From contig NZ_JAUSRO010000008.1 in NCBI RefSeq assembly GCF_030811835.1, positions 62,001-126,000 on the forward strand: DNA of 64,000 bases, written 5' to 3'. Positions 8,452 through 18,082 of the stretch are shown piece after piece. The notes beneath the pieces are model-generated. The model did not search any database, was not told where the DNA came from, and worked only from the letters and a program-made list of their open reading frames with translations. Position numbers and translations under genes: made by a program. How positions within the stretch are numbered: position 1 is the first letter of the stretch; each line of letters begins with the position of its first letter. The stretch comes from Variovorax ginsengisoli. Its GTDB lineage: Bacteria; Pseudomonadota; Gammaproteobacteria; Burkholderiales; Burkholderiaceae_C.

Positions 8452-9774
8452 CTAGAAGTGCATGACCACGGCGTCGCTCACGCGGTAGTCGTTTTCGACC
8501 ACGGGCATCCAGTGCCATTTGTCGAAGGTCGTGCAGGGGTGTGAAATGCCCAGTCCGATGCGTTCGCCGACCGGCGGCGCTTCGGCCGGATCGACGCCTT
8601 CGGGCGTGTCCCAACGCAGGTAGGCGTGCTGGTCGTTGAGCGCCGTGATGCGCCAACCGGCGGGCACTGCGTCTGCGATCAGCTGGCCGCGAGCGGCGCG
8701 CGCGATCGGCACGGGCATCGACAGGTCGAAGGAGATGTCGCGCTTGCCCACCGACAGGATCGCCAATCCTGGCTCGGGGCGCGACTGCACCAGTGCCCAG
8801 ACCTCCATCGCCGCGCGCAGGCTGTCGTTGCAGTCGCAGCCCAGCCGCGCGTCGATCGCCACCTGGAAGCGCTGGTACGTGCCATGGTCGTGTGTGACGT
8901 AGCAGCCCGATCGCAGCAGGCCGCGCACGGGCTTGCCGATCGCAGGCGTGAGCCGCGCCGACACGATGTCGTAGATGGCCGAGCCACCGGCCGACACCAG
9001 CACTTCATCGCATTCGAACCAGCCTCGGGCGACCGCTTCGCGCGCCACCGCATCGACACGGTCCATCAGGGTGTCGGTGTAGGCGCGGTCGGCCGCACTG
9101 TCACCGATCGCGCCCTGCCCTTCGTAGGTCTCGATGCCCACCAGCCGTACCGCCGGGCTGGCGCGCAGCCGCGCGGCGAGCTCGATCGCCTGCGCATGCG
9201 TGCGGCAGCCGGTGCGTGCGCCGTCCAGGCCGAGTTCGAGCAGCACCTCGAAAGGCAGCGCCTGCGGATGACGTTCAAACCATTGCTCGATGAGCGCGAG
9301 CTGTGCGACCGAATCGACCAGGAACACGATACGCAACCCCTCGTGGTCGCGCAGCAACTGCTGGAGCCCCGCCAGGTCATCGTCGCCCACCACCTGGTTG
9401 GCGATGAGCACGCGGCGCGCGCCCGCAGCCACGCCGATCGACGCCTGCGTCACGTTGGCCAGCGTCAGGCCCCAGGCACCGGCGTCGAGCTGGCGCTGGA
9501 AGAGCTGCGGCGACATGGTCGTCTTGCCGTGCGGCACCAGTTCCACGCCCCATTGCCGCACCTGCGCCTGCATCCACGCCAGGTTGTGCTCGAGCGCCTC
9601 CCGCTTGAGCACGGCCAGGGGCAACGGCAGGTCGCCTGCCAGCACATTCCAGCCGGCGGCGCCGACTTCGCTGCGCTGACGCGGCGGCTGGGTGCGTGGG
9701 TAGCCCTTGTGGCGCAGTCCAAGCACCGGGTTGAGGAGTTCGGCGTCGCCCGCCGGTCGGTCATCGGTGCGCAT
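8452..9774 (-). CDS. D-amino-acid deaminase, D-serine dehydratase-like fold-type III PLP enzyme
   Basis: The 440-residue PLP enzyme has an alanine-racemase-type N-terminal barrel; Lys84 in PHGKTTMSP is the expected Schiff-base lysine. The C-terminal domain ends with GISHPCTTFDKW, whose His and Cys match the zinc ligands of eukaryote-type D-serine dehydratases and D-threonine aldolases. Likely reaction: dehydration or deamination of a D-hydroxy amino acid to a 2-oxoacid and ammonia. Substrate cannot be fixed from sequence. It lies just downstream of, and in the same direction as, lolD (26-base gap), but no functional link is apparent. Confidence 0.8.
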   Translation of the reverse strand: MRTDDRPAGDAELLNPVLGLRHKGYPRTQPPRQRSEVGAAGWNVLAGDLPLPLAVLKREALEHNLAWMQAQVRQWGVELVPHGKTTMSPQLFQRQLDAGAWGLTLANVTQASIGVAAGARRVLIANQVVGDDDLAGLQQLLRDHEGLRIVFLVDSVAQLALIEQWFERHPQALPFEVLLELGLDGARTGCRTHAQAIELAARLRASPAVRLVGIETYEGQGAIGDSAADRAYTDTLMDRVDAVAREAVARGWFECDEVLVSAGGSAIYDIVSARLTPAIGKPVRGLLRSGCYVTHDHGTYQRFQVAIDARLGCDCNDSLRAAMEVWALVQSRPEPGLAILSVGKRDISFDLSMPVPIARAARGQLIADAVPAGWRITALNDQHAYLRWDTPEGVDPAEAPPVGERIGLGISHPCTTFDKWHWMPVVENDYRVSDAVVMHF

Positions 9775-9800
9775 CGCTCGGCCCTCTGTTCAGATTCAGT

Positions 9801-10482
<682 letters not shown>

Positions 10483-10490
<8 letters not shown>

Positions 10491-11739
10491 AGCGCAAGGC
10501 CTCGGCCGGGTTCACGCGGCTGGCGCGCCAGCTCGGGTACAGCGTCGCCGCGAAGGCGAGCACCAGGGAAATGACGGTGATGGGCATGATGTCCGAGCGC
10601 TGCGGATCGCTGGGCATCCGGCTGATGAGGTAGATGTCCTTGGGCAGGAAGCTCGCATGGAACAGCTGTTCGAGCGCGGGCACGATCACGTCGATGTTGT
10701 AGGCGATGAGCAGCCCGAGCAGCAAGCCGCCGATGGTGCCCATGACGCCCACCATCGCCCCCTGGACCACGAAGATGCCCATGATGCTCTTGGGGCTCGC
10801 GCCCAATGTGCGCAGGATGGCGATGTCGGCGCGCTTGTCGGTCACCGTCATCACCAGCGTGGACACCAGGTTGAACGCGGCCACCGCGACGATCAGCGTG
10901 AGGATGATGAACATCATGCGTTTTTCGACCTGCACGGCAGCGAACCACGTCTTGTTCTGGCGCGTCCAGTCGCGGATCAGCACGGTGGGCGGCAACGCCA
11001 GCGCCAGCTCATCGGCCACCTCGCGGGCCTGGTTGAGGTCCTTGAGCTTCAGGCGCACGCCGCTCGGGCCTTCGAGCCGGAACACGCGCGCGGCATCCTG
11101 TTCGTGGACCATCGCCAGTGCGGAGTCGTATTCGTAGTGGCCCGAGTCGAAGGTGCCGACCACGGTGAACTGCTTGAGCCGGGGTACCACGCCCGCAGGC
11201 GTCACCTGGCCGCCTGGCGCCACCAGCGTGACCTGGTCGCCGGGCCGCACGTAGAGCGAACGCGCGAGTTCGGCGCCCAGGACGATGCCGAATTCGCCCG
11301 GCACCAGCTTGTCGATGGCGCCGTGCTGTGCGCTGGCGCCGAACTCGGTCACCTGCGGTTCGAGCTTGGGGTCGATGCCGCGCACCAGCGTGCCCTTCAT
11401 GTCCTCGCCGCGTGCAATCAGCGCCTGCGTGGCGATGAAGGGCGCCACGCCGATCACCTGCGGGTTCTTGCGCGCGGTGGCCATGATGGCGTCCAGGTCC
11501 GGCAGGCCCTGGCCATCGCGCGAGAAGATCTCGATATGCGACACCACGCCCAGCATGCGGTCGCGCACCTCTTTCTGAAAGCCGTTCATCACGCTGAGCA
11601 CGATGATCAGCGCGGCCACGCCCAGGCCGATGCCCAGCATCGAAACGCCGGAAATGAAGGAGATGAAGCCATTGCGCCGCGTGGCACGGCCTGCCCGCGT
11701 GTATCGCCAGCCGAGCTGCAGTTCGTAGGGGAGTCGCAT
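10483..11739 (-). CDS. lolC: Lipoprotein-releasing ABC transporter permease LolC/E
   Basis: The 418-residue permease has the FtsX/MacB topology: one transmembrane helix near residues 22-48 (containing [12 protein letters not shown]), a large periplasmic domain, and three C-terminal helices (about 270-400). Only one permease gene is present, as in other beta-proteobacteria, so LolC and LolE roles are probably combined in a homodimer. ATG 11739 gives the usual [13 protein letters not shown] start; the open frame upstream runs antisense through the divergent gene. Overlaps lolD by eight bases. Confidence 0.93.
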
Positions 11740-11798
11740 GGGGCCGGATTGTGGCATCCCCCGCGATGGCCTTCCGGTGGCACGCGACAATAGCCTCC

Positions 11799-12764
11799 AT
11801 GGTCTCCCCCTCCCGTCATCTGCTGATTCCCTTCGCCGGCCGCGCCTCACCCGCCTGCCGCGACGCCCTTGCCACCCTGCGCCTGCCCAACCTCGAGGCC
11901 CTGCTGGGCCGGCTCGCCCGCTCCCACGACGACACGCAGGGCGAGCAGACGCTCTCGCCGCCGCACGAACGCGCGCTCGCGCGCCTGCTCGGCATGCCCG
12001 CCGAGGATGGCCTGATCGCCTGGGGCGCGCGCGAAGCGCAGGCCACCGGCCTGTCACGGGCCGGCTCGGGCGAACCCTGGGGCGTGGTCACGCTGTGCCA
12101 CTGGGAGGTGTCGATCGACGAAGTGGTGTTCGACGACCCGGCCGGCATGGCGATCGACGCGGCCGAGTCGCTGGCGCTGCTCGAAGCCGCGCGGCCGTTC
12201 TTCCAGGAAGACGGCATCTCGCTGCGGCCCTCGCGCGTGCCCGGCCGCTGGCTGGCGCGCGGTGAGCCGCTGCGCGCCCTCGCCACCGCGTCGATCGACC
12301 GTGCCGCCGGCCAGCCGATCTCCGAATGGGCGCCGCTGACCGATGCGCTCAAGCCGGTGCGCAAGCTGCAAAACGAAATGCAGATGCTGCTTTACACCCA
12401 ACGCGTCAACGACGAGCGCAGCGCGCGCGGCGCCCAGCCGATCAATTCCTTCTGGCTCAGCGGCACCGGCGCGCTGCCCAAGGGCGCCGGCACGCCCACT
12501 GCGGCAGAACCCACGGTGACCACGGCGCTGCGCGATGCCGCCCTGCGTGACGATGGCGCAGCCTGGACCGCCGCCTGGCAGGCGCTCGACGCAGGCGCCG
12601 TGGCCGAACTGCTGGCCGCTGCCGAAGGCGGTGCCGAGATCGCGCTCACGCTGTGCGGCGACCGTGCCGCCCACACCTACACGCCACAGCCGCGCGGCGC
12701 GGGTGCCTGGCTGCAGCGCCTGTTCAAGCGGCCCCGCCTCCAGCCGGCGCTGGAGGCCCTGTGA
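11799..12764 (+). CDS. Conserved hypothetical protein upstream of recJ (annotated phosphoglycerate mutase-like in relatives)
   Basis: A 321-residue soluble protein of unknown function. Relatives in Burkholderiales sit in the same place before recJ and are sometimes labelled 'phosphoglycerate mutase', but I see no RHG catalytic histidine motif near the N-terminus, so that label is doubtful. The most regular part is MQMLLYTQRVNDERSARG, followed by an NSFWLSGTG stretch near residue 225. It starts divergently from lolC (59-base gap), and its stop overlaps recJ's GTG by four bases (GTGA), so it is coupled to recJ. The start at ATG 11799 is preferred over 11751. Confidence 0.75.
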   Translation: MVSPSRHLLIPFAGRASPACRDALATLRLPNLEALLGRLARSHDDTQGEQTLSPPHERALARLLGMPAEDGLIAWGAREAQATGLSRAGSGEPWGVVTLCHWEVSIDEVVFDDPAGMAIDAAESLALLEAARPFFQEDGISLRPSRVPGRWLARGEPLRALATASIDRAAGQPISEWAPLTDALKPVRKLQNEMQMLLYTQRVNDERSARGAQPINSFWLSGTGALPKGAGTPTAAEPTVTTALRDAALRDDGAAWTAAWQALDAGAVAELLAAAEGGAEIALTLCGDRAAHTYTPQPRGAGAWLQRLFKRPRLQPALEAL

Positions 12765-14485
12765 AGATCACCGCGCGCGACGTCCCGCCGCGCAGCGTGT
12801 GGGCGCTGGAGCAGGCGGGCGTGCATCCGCTGCTGGCACGTCTGTACGCCGCGCGCGGCGTGCGCGGCAAGGAAGAACTCGACGACGGCCTGGCACGGCT
12901 GCTGCCGCCCGACACGCTGCGCGGCACCCGCGAAGCCGCCGTGCTGCTGGCCGACGCCATTGCCGCTGACCGGCGGCTGTGCATCGTTGCCGACTACGAC
13001 TGCGACGGCGCCACGGCCTGCGCCGTCGCCGTGCGCGGCCTGCGCCTGCTGGGCGCACGCCATGTCGACTACCTGGTGCCCGACCGCGTGGTCGACGGCT
13101 ACGGCCTCACGCCGCCCATCGCCGAGCGCGTGGCCGATGGCGGCGCCGACATGCTCATCACGGTGGACAACGGCATCGCCAGCGTCGAAGGCGTGGCCGC
13201 TGCCAAGGCGCGCGGCCTGCAGGTGCTGGTGACCGACCACCATCTGCCCGGCCCCGTGCTGCCGCTGGCCGACGTGCTGGTCAATCCGAACCAGCCGGGC
13301 TGCGGCTTCGAGAGCAAGAGCATTGCCGGTGTCGGCGTGATGTTCTACGTGCTGTTGGCGCTGCGCTCCGAGCTGCGCGCACGCGGCGTGTTCACCGTGG
13401 CGAACCAGCCCAAGCTCGACGCGCTGCTGCCGCTGGTCGCGCTGGGCACCGTCGCCGACGTGGTCAAGCTCGATGCCAACAACCGACGCCTGGTGGCGCA
13501 GGGCCTGCGCCGCATCCGCGCGGGCGCGCTGCCCGCAGGCCTGGCCGCGCTCTTCAGTGCGGCCGGCCGCAAGGCACCGGTCGCCACCACCTTCGACTTC
13601 GGCTTTGCCCTCGGCCCGCGCATCAACGCGGCCGGCCGGCTCGCCGACATGACGCTGGGCATCGAATGCCTGCTGACCGACGACGCCGGCCGCGCCGACG
13701 AACTGGCGCGCATGCTCGACGGCATCAACCGCGAGCGGCGCGACATCGAGGGCGGCATGCGCGACCAGGCGCTGCTGCTGGCCGAGTCGCTGTTCGATGA
13801 CGATGGCCACGGCGGCGAATCGGTGCCCGCAGCCATCAGCGTGTTCGACGCGGCCTTCCACGAAGGCGTGGTCGGCATCGTCGCTTCGCGCCTCAAGGAC
13901 CGCTTTCACCGCCCGACCTTCGTCTTCGCCGCCAGCGGCGCGCCCGGCAAGGAGCACGAACTCAAGGGCTCGGGCCGCTCCATTCCGGGCTTCCACCTGC
14001 GCGATGCGCTCGACCTGGTCGCCAAACGGCACCCCGGCGTGCTGCTGCGCTTCGGCGGCCATGCGATGGCGGCCGGCTGCACCGTGGCGCGCGAGCAGTT
14101 CCCGGTTTTCGAACGCGCGCTCGCACAGGTCGCCACCGAATGGCTCGACGCGGCATCGCTCACGCGCCGTCTGGACACCGACGGCCCGCTCGCTGCCGAA
14201 TACCTGCGTGTCGACCTGGTCGACACGCTGCACCACGAGGTCTGGGGCCAAGGCTTTGCGCCGCCGACCTTCAGCGAAGAGGTCGAAGTGCTGTCGCAGC
14301 GCCTGGTCGGTGAAAAGCACCTGGCATTGCGGCTCAAGCACCAGGGCAAGCCGATCGACGGCATCTGGTTCGGCCACACCGAGCCGCTGCCACCCAAGGT
14401 GGTGCTGGCGTTCCGGCTCGACGCCGACGAATGGCAGGGCGTGCGCCGGGTGCGCTTTCTCATCGAAGGGGCCGAGACGCATTGA
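12761..14485 (+). CDS. recJ: Single-stranded-DNA-specific 5'-3' exonuclease RecJ
   Basis: Exonuclease of the DHH phosphoesterase family used in RecF-pathway recombination and mismatch and base-excision repair. The 574-residue protein has ADYDCDG (Asp78, Asp80, Asp82), the second Asp motif TVDNG (about 135-139), DHH at residues 159-161, and the DHHA1 nucleic-acid domain motif GGHAMAAG. GTG 12761 has GGAGG 4 bases before it and overlaps the previous stop. The 3' end overlaps the convergent quinone reductase gene by 26 bases. Confidence 0.94.
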   Translation: MKITARDVPPRSVWALEQAGVHPLLARLYAARGVRGKEELDDGLARLLPPDTLRGTREAAVLLADAIAADRRLCIVADYDCDGATACAVAVRGLRLLGARHVDYLVPDRVVDGYGLTPPIAERVADGGADMLITVDNGIASVEGVAAAKARGLQVLVTDHHLPGPVLPLADVLVNPNQPGCGFESKSIAGVGVMFYVLLALRSELRARGVFTVANQPKLDALLPLVALGTVADVVKLDANNRRLVAQGLRRIRAGALPAGLAALFSAAGRKAPVATTFDFGFALGPRINAAGRLADMTLGIECLLTDDAGRADELARMLDGINRERRDIEGGMRDQALLLAESLFDDDGHGGESVPAAISVFDAAFHEGVVGIVASRLKDRFHRPTFVFAASGAPGKEHELKGSGRSIPGFHLRDALDLVAKRHPGVLLRFGGHAMAAGCTVAREQFPVFERALAQVATEWLDAASLTRRLDTDGPLAAEYLRVDLVDTLHHEVWGQGFAPPTFSEEVEVLSQRLVGEKHLALRLKHQGKPIDGIWFGHTEPLPPKVVLAFRLDADEWQGVRRVRFLIEGAETH

Positions 14486-15263
14486 CGACGTGGGCCATCA
14501 GGCCGGTCTGGTCGGGTGCAATGTGAGGGCCCAGCGCATGGCGGTCCGGATAGTCACCCCCGTTCTGCGGACGAAAGGCAATCGGCTCATCCTCGAACAG
14601 CTTCGCCACCCGACCGCGCCATGCTGTGGTGGCTTCGGCCATGCCTTGGGCGTCGATCGATCCAGTTCCGTACACCGCGAAGGTGGGTAGCACCTGCATG
14701 CCGGGGAAGAACAACGTGCCGTGCGTGATGGGAAAGAGCAATTGCTCCAGCGGTCCATTGATACCGCGCGGGGAATAATCCTGCGCCGGCCCGCCCACGG
14801 AGACAGCCAACAATGCGCGCTTTCCAGCAAAGCCGCCTTCGCCGTAGCGGTGAGCGTTGCCTGCTCCTTGGTAACCGTACGCCAGGCCAAAGGCCCATAC
14901 GCGGTCGACCCACCCTTTCATGATGGCCGGCATGCTGTACCACCACAAGGGGAAGAGCAGGATCACCGCATCGGCCGCCAGAATCTTGCGTTGCTCCTCC
15001 TCGACATCGGGCGTCTGGCAACCATGGGAGAAAGCATGCCCCGACTCTTCGATGAACGACAGGCGATCCGGATTGACCCGCCGGGGAAAGTCCTGTCCAT
15101 CGAATACCGCCTTCCACCCCATGCCATACAGGTCGGACCGCATGACCACGTGGCCTTGCTCCCCCAGCACTTCGCAAGCGCTGTCGGCCAGCTGGCGGGT
15201 GATGGAGGTTCGTTCAGGATGGGCGTGAACGATGAGCACTTTCTTTCGGGGGATCGCTGGCAT
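14460..15263 (-). CDS. NAD(P)H dehydrogenase (quinone), flavodoxin-2 fold
   Basis: FMN/FAD-dependent NAD(P)H:quinone reductase family protein of 267 residues, similar to MdaB/KefF-type enzymes. After the start it has the flavin-phosphate region VLIVHAHPERTSIT, then a central FPLWWYSMPAIMKGWVDR block that is diagnostic of the family. Probably performs two-electron reduction of quinones or other electrophiles in the cytoplasm. It is transcribed away from the LysR gene at 15357, and a 14-bp palindrome lies between them, suggesting LysR control. The 3' end overlaps recJ by 26 bases. Confidence 0.88.
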   Translation of the reverse strand: MPAIPRKKVLIVHAHPERTSITRQLADSACEVLGEQGHVVMRSDLYGMGWKAVFDGQDFPRRVNPDRLSFIEESGHAFSHGCQTPDVEEEQRKILAADAVILLFPLWWYSMPAIMKGWVDRVWAFGLAYGYQGAGNAHRYGEGGFAGKRALLAVSVGGPAQDYSPRGINGPLEQLLFPITHGTLFFPGMQVLPTFAVYGTGSIDAQGMAEATTAWRGRVAKLFEDEPIAFRPQNGGDYPDRHALGPHIAPDQTGLMAHVVNASRPLR

Positions 15264-15309
15264 GGCATGGCTTTCACAAAGCGTTGAGATGGCAGCAGTC
15301 TGAGACGCC

Positions 15310-15323
15310 TCCAAATATTTGGA
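15310..15323. promoter_or_regulatory. 14-bp palindrome in the quinone reductase/LysR divergent promoter
   Basis: TCCAAATATTTGGA is perfectly self-complementary and AT-rich against a GC-rich background. It lies 34 bases before the LysR start and 47 bases before the quinone reductase start. It is a candidate LysR operator, although its centre spacing is one base off the usual T-N11-A form. Confidence 0.55.
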
Positions 15324-15356
15324 AAATAGAAAAAAGCTTCCCTTACCATCCATTTC

Positions 15357-16268
15357 ATGGATACCAAGAAGCTCGACCTCAATCTTCTGGTCACCCTGGA
15401 AGCTCTCTTGGCGGAACAGAACGTGACACGCGCAGCCGAACGTCTGCACCTGAGCCAACCGGCGGTCAGCGCACAGCTGAGTCGCCTGCGGGATTTGTTC
15501 GACGATCCGTTGTTGATACCGGTGCAGCATGGGATGACGCCCACGGCCAAGGCGCTGGAACTGCGCGATCCTCTTCGTCTTGCGCTGGATCAGGTGCGGA
15601 CCGCATTGACCGCGCATCGGCATTTCGATCCCGCCAAGGCCACCCTCACTGTTGCCATCGCCTGCACCGACTACCTTCAGTCGGTGGTGGTCCAGCCGTT
15701 GGCCATCGCGCTGCGCCAACGTGCACCCGGTGTGCGAATTGCCTTGCGCCATCTGGACCCGTCTGCGCTGGAGACACAAATGGCAGGCGGCGAAGTGGAC
15801 CTCGCGCTGATGACGCCCGCGCAGGGCCCAGGCAGCCTGCGCAGTCGGCATCTGTTCGATGAACGCTATGTGCTCATCGGCAGGCGAAGGCATCCCGGCC
15901 TACGGCGCGGACTTTCCGTGGCGCAGTTCGCGCAACTGGACCACGTCATCGTGTCGCTGCGTGGGGGAGACTTCACGACGCCGGTCGATGACGGGCTCGC
16001 GGCACTGGGCTACCGCCGCAACGTGACGCTTTCTGCAGCTTCGTTCCTGGTCGTGCCCGACATCGTCGCCCACTCGGACTTTGTCGCCCTTGTGCCGGAA
16101 CGGCTGGTGTGCGACCGCCACGAGACGCTGACGATCATCGAATGCCCGTTCCCTGTGGCTGGCTTTGCGGTCAGCATGCTGTGGCACGAGCGCAACCACA
16201 ACCACAGCGGTCAGCGCTGGGTGCGCGAGACCCTTGTGACGCTGGCAGGCACGCCAGCGGCGGTCTGA
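15357..16268 (+). CDS. LysR family transcriptional regulator
   Basis: The 303-residue regulator has an N-terminal winged helix-turn-helix (residues about 7-65, helix with AAERLHLSQPAVSAQLSRL) and a periplasmic-binding-protein-like effector domain (about 95-295). The subgroup resembles NodD/LinR-type regulators, starting LDLNLLVTLEALL. Divergent placement suggests that it controls the quinone reductase gene at 14460 and itself; the effector is not known. Confidence 0.9.
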   Translation: MDTKKLDLNLLVTLEALLAEQNVTRAAERLHLSQPAVSAQLSRLRDLFDDPLLIPVQHGMTPTAKALELRDPLRLALDQVRTALTAHRHFDPAKATLTVAIACTDYLQSVVVQPLAIALRQRAPGVRIALRHLDPSALETQMAGGEVDLALMTPAQGPGSLRSRHLFDERYVLIGRRRHPGLRRGLSVAQFAQLDHVIVSLRGGDFTTPVDDGLAALGYRRNVTLSAASFLVVPDIVAHSDFVALVPERLVCDRHETLTIIECPFPVAGFAVSMLWHERNHNHSGQRWVRETLVTLAGTPAAV

Positions 16269-16311
16269 CACCGCGAAATCACGCGCGGGGCAGGACCGGC
16301 GGGCAAGGCGC

Positions 16312-17196
16312 TCAGGCGCCGTCGCCGCGCTGGGCCAGCACCGCCACCAGTTCTGGCACCAGCGCCTGCGGGTCGCTGCCCTGCACCGCACCCTCGAGCG
16401 TCTGGCGCACGCCCTCGGCAATGCTGCGGGCCGAATGACCGGCCTCGGCCATGGCCGTGTAGTAGCCCAGATCTTTGAGCGCATTCGACATCGTGAAGCG
16501 CAGCCCGGTCGCGTCGCGGGCCAGCAGGTAGGGCTTCAGGCGCTCGAGCGCCATGCCGCCGCCGCCGCCCTTGGACAGCACATCGACCAGCACTTCGGGT
16601 GCGATGCCCGCACGCTCCGAGCAGGCCGCCGCCTCGGCCAGCAGTGCCACCTGCCCCAGCGACACGTAGTTGTGAAGCAGCTTCATGCGATGGCCCGCAC
16701 CCACGGGGCCGGCATGCGTGATGTTCTCGGCGAAGCAGGCCAGCAGCGGCCGGCATTCGTCGAACAGCGCGACGTCGCCGCCCACCAGCAGGTTGAGCCG
16801 ACCTTCAGCGGCTTCCTTGGGCGTGCGCGTCATGGGCGCATCCAGGAAGCGCCCGCCAGCGGCGTGCACAGCCTGCGCCAGGCGCTCGGTCGAAGTCGGA
16901 ATGGCGGTGGAGCAGTCGATGATCACCGTGCCAGGGCGCAGGCCCTGCAGCACGCCGCCCTCGCCCATGATCACCGCCTCGACCTGCGGCGAACCCGTCA
17001 CGCACAGGATGAGCACGTCAACGGCCGCGGCCAGCTCGCTGGCCTTCGCAAAAGTGGTGGCGCCCGCGGCCTGCAAGGCATCGAGGGGCTGATTGCCCGC
17101 ATGTTCCAGCACGGCCAGCGCGTGGCCGTGCTTGAGGATGTTGCTGGCAATGCCGTGGCCCATCATGCCGATGCCGACCATTCCGATCTTTTTCAT
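16312..17196 (-). CDS. NAD(P)-dependent beta-hydroxyacid dehydrogenase (3-hydroxyisobutyrate dehydrogenase family)
   Basis: The 294-residue oxidoreductase begins with the Rossmann loop GMVGIGMMGHGIA, has the substrate-contact segment DAPMTRTPKEAAEG (family form DAPVSGG, here altered) and the catalytic Lys in GAGHRMKLLHNY. The altered substrate motif argues against true 3-hydroxyisobutyrate dehydrogenase and for a related acid such as tartronate semialdehyde or a succinic semialdehyde. It is a single gene with no metabolic neighbours. AGGAGACAAC lies before the ATG. Confidence 0.85.
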   Translation of the reverse strand: MKKIGMVGIGMMGHGIASNILKHGHALAVLEHAGNQPLDALQAAGATTFAKASELAAAVDVLILCVTGSPQVEAVIMGEGGVLQGLRPGTVIIDCSTAIPTSTERLAQAVHAAGGRFLDAPMTRTPKEAAEGRLNLLVGGDVALFDECRPLLACFAENITHAGPVGAGHRMKLLHNYVSLGQVALLAEAAACSERAGIAPEVLVDVLSKGGGGGMALERLKPYLLARDATGLRFTMSNALKDLGYYTAMAEAGHSARSIAEGVRQTLEGAVQGSDPQALVPELVAVLAQRGDGA

Positions 17197-17296
17197 GTGT
17201 TGTCTCCTGGACAGGGGAAAGGCGCCCGCGGTGCGCGGGGCCGGTGAATCGTCAGTCCGCGATCATCGCATCCGGCGCGGGGGCGATGCCAGGCAT

Positions 17297-17986
17297 TCAG
17301 CGACCACCGAACACCTGGTTGAGGCCGACGATGACGCTGCGCACGCCCTGGGGACCGGTACGCGCCACGCTCAGGTCGACGCTCGTGAAAGGCGTGAGGT
17401 TGATGCGCGTGCCGATGCGTGAGGTCCACTGCGTGGCGGCAAGGTTGCGCTCGGCAATCAGGGCGACGGCCTGGTTCACGCTCCATTGGGTGGCCAGCCC
17501 GAGCCGGCGCGTGCGTTCGCCGGTGCCCGCCGTCCAGTCGCTGCCCACGTTCACGTCGAGCGCGAGTTGCGGCGTCGCCTGCCAGGTCAAGGGCACCACG
17601 AGCTGGCCGCCAGCGCGCCCGCCGTGGCGCACGTCCCGGCTGATGCCAGCCGCCAGCGCGGCGCTCAGTGGCGCGTCGGCGTCCTGGCCCCAAAAGGTCC
17701 ACTTGAGCTGCGGCCCGACGGAGAGGTCGGTGCCGTCGGCAGACGCACTGCGGTCGGCATTGAGCCCCCATTCGACGGGGCCGATCCGGCAGGAAGGGCC
17801 CACATGCTGGAACGACTCGGACGCGTCGCCGCGCGGACGGCTGGCCCAGAGTTCGTATTGGCATTCGCCCGGCGAAAGCATGGCGGCATCATCGACGTCG
17901 AAGTGGCCCCCGGCATGCGCGGCGATGGCAGCGAGCGCGCACAGCGCCACACAGGCGGCTCGCCACCGCGGGCCGGTTCGTTTCAT
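17297..17986 (-). CDS. Secreted beta-strand-rich protein, likely small outer-membrane barrel
   Basis: The 229-residue protein has a Sec signal peptide (about residues 1-25, ending AAHAG) and then alternating polar/hydrophobic strands with aromatic residues at strand ends, for example LKWTFW and LALDVNVGSDWTAG. The chain ends with VIVGLNQVFGGR rather than a terminal Phe. This pattern fits a porin-like or transport-associated barrel, but I do not recognise a named family. It stands alone, with no clear promoter or partner. Confidence 0.6.
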   Translation of the reverse strand: MKRTGPRWRAACVALCALAAIAAHAGGHFDVDDAAMLSPGECQYELWASRPRGDASESFQHVGPSCRIGPVEWGLNADRSASADGTDLSVGPQLKWTFWGQDADAPLSAALAAGISRDVRHGGRAGGQLVVPLTWQATPQLALDVNVGSDWTAGTGERTRRLGLATQWSVNQAVALIAERNLAATQWTSRIGTRINLTPFTSVDLSVARTGPQGVRSVIVGLNQVFGGR

Positions 17987-18082
17987 CGGAGGTCCTTTGT
18001 CGCTCGCAGGGCAAGGCCGGCGATTCTAGGCAACGCCATGCCGCCGCGTGTGACGACGACGTGAAACCGGGGCGCCAGGCAC

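Noticed and set aside
11799..12764. Phosphoglycerate mutase function for the gene before recJ
   Set aside because: Some relatives carry this name, but the RHGE phosphohistidine motif is not seen, so I kept it as hypothetical.
12677..14482. 601-residue open frame antisense to recJ
   Set aside because: Its composition (Arg, Gln, His, Ala-rich, few hydrophobic cores) is that of a GC-rich shadow frame, and recJ on the other strand has all catalytic motifs.
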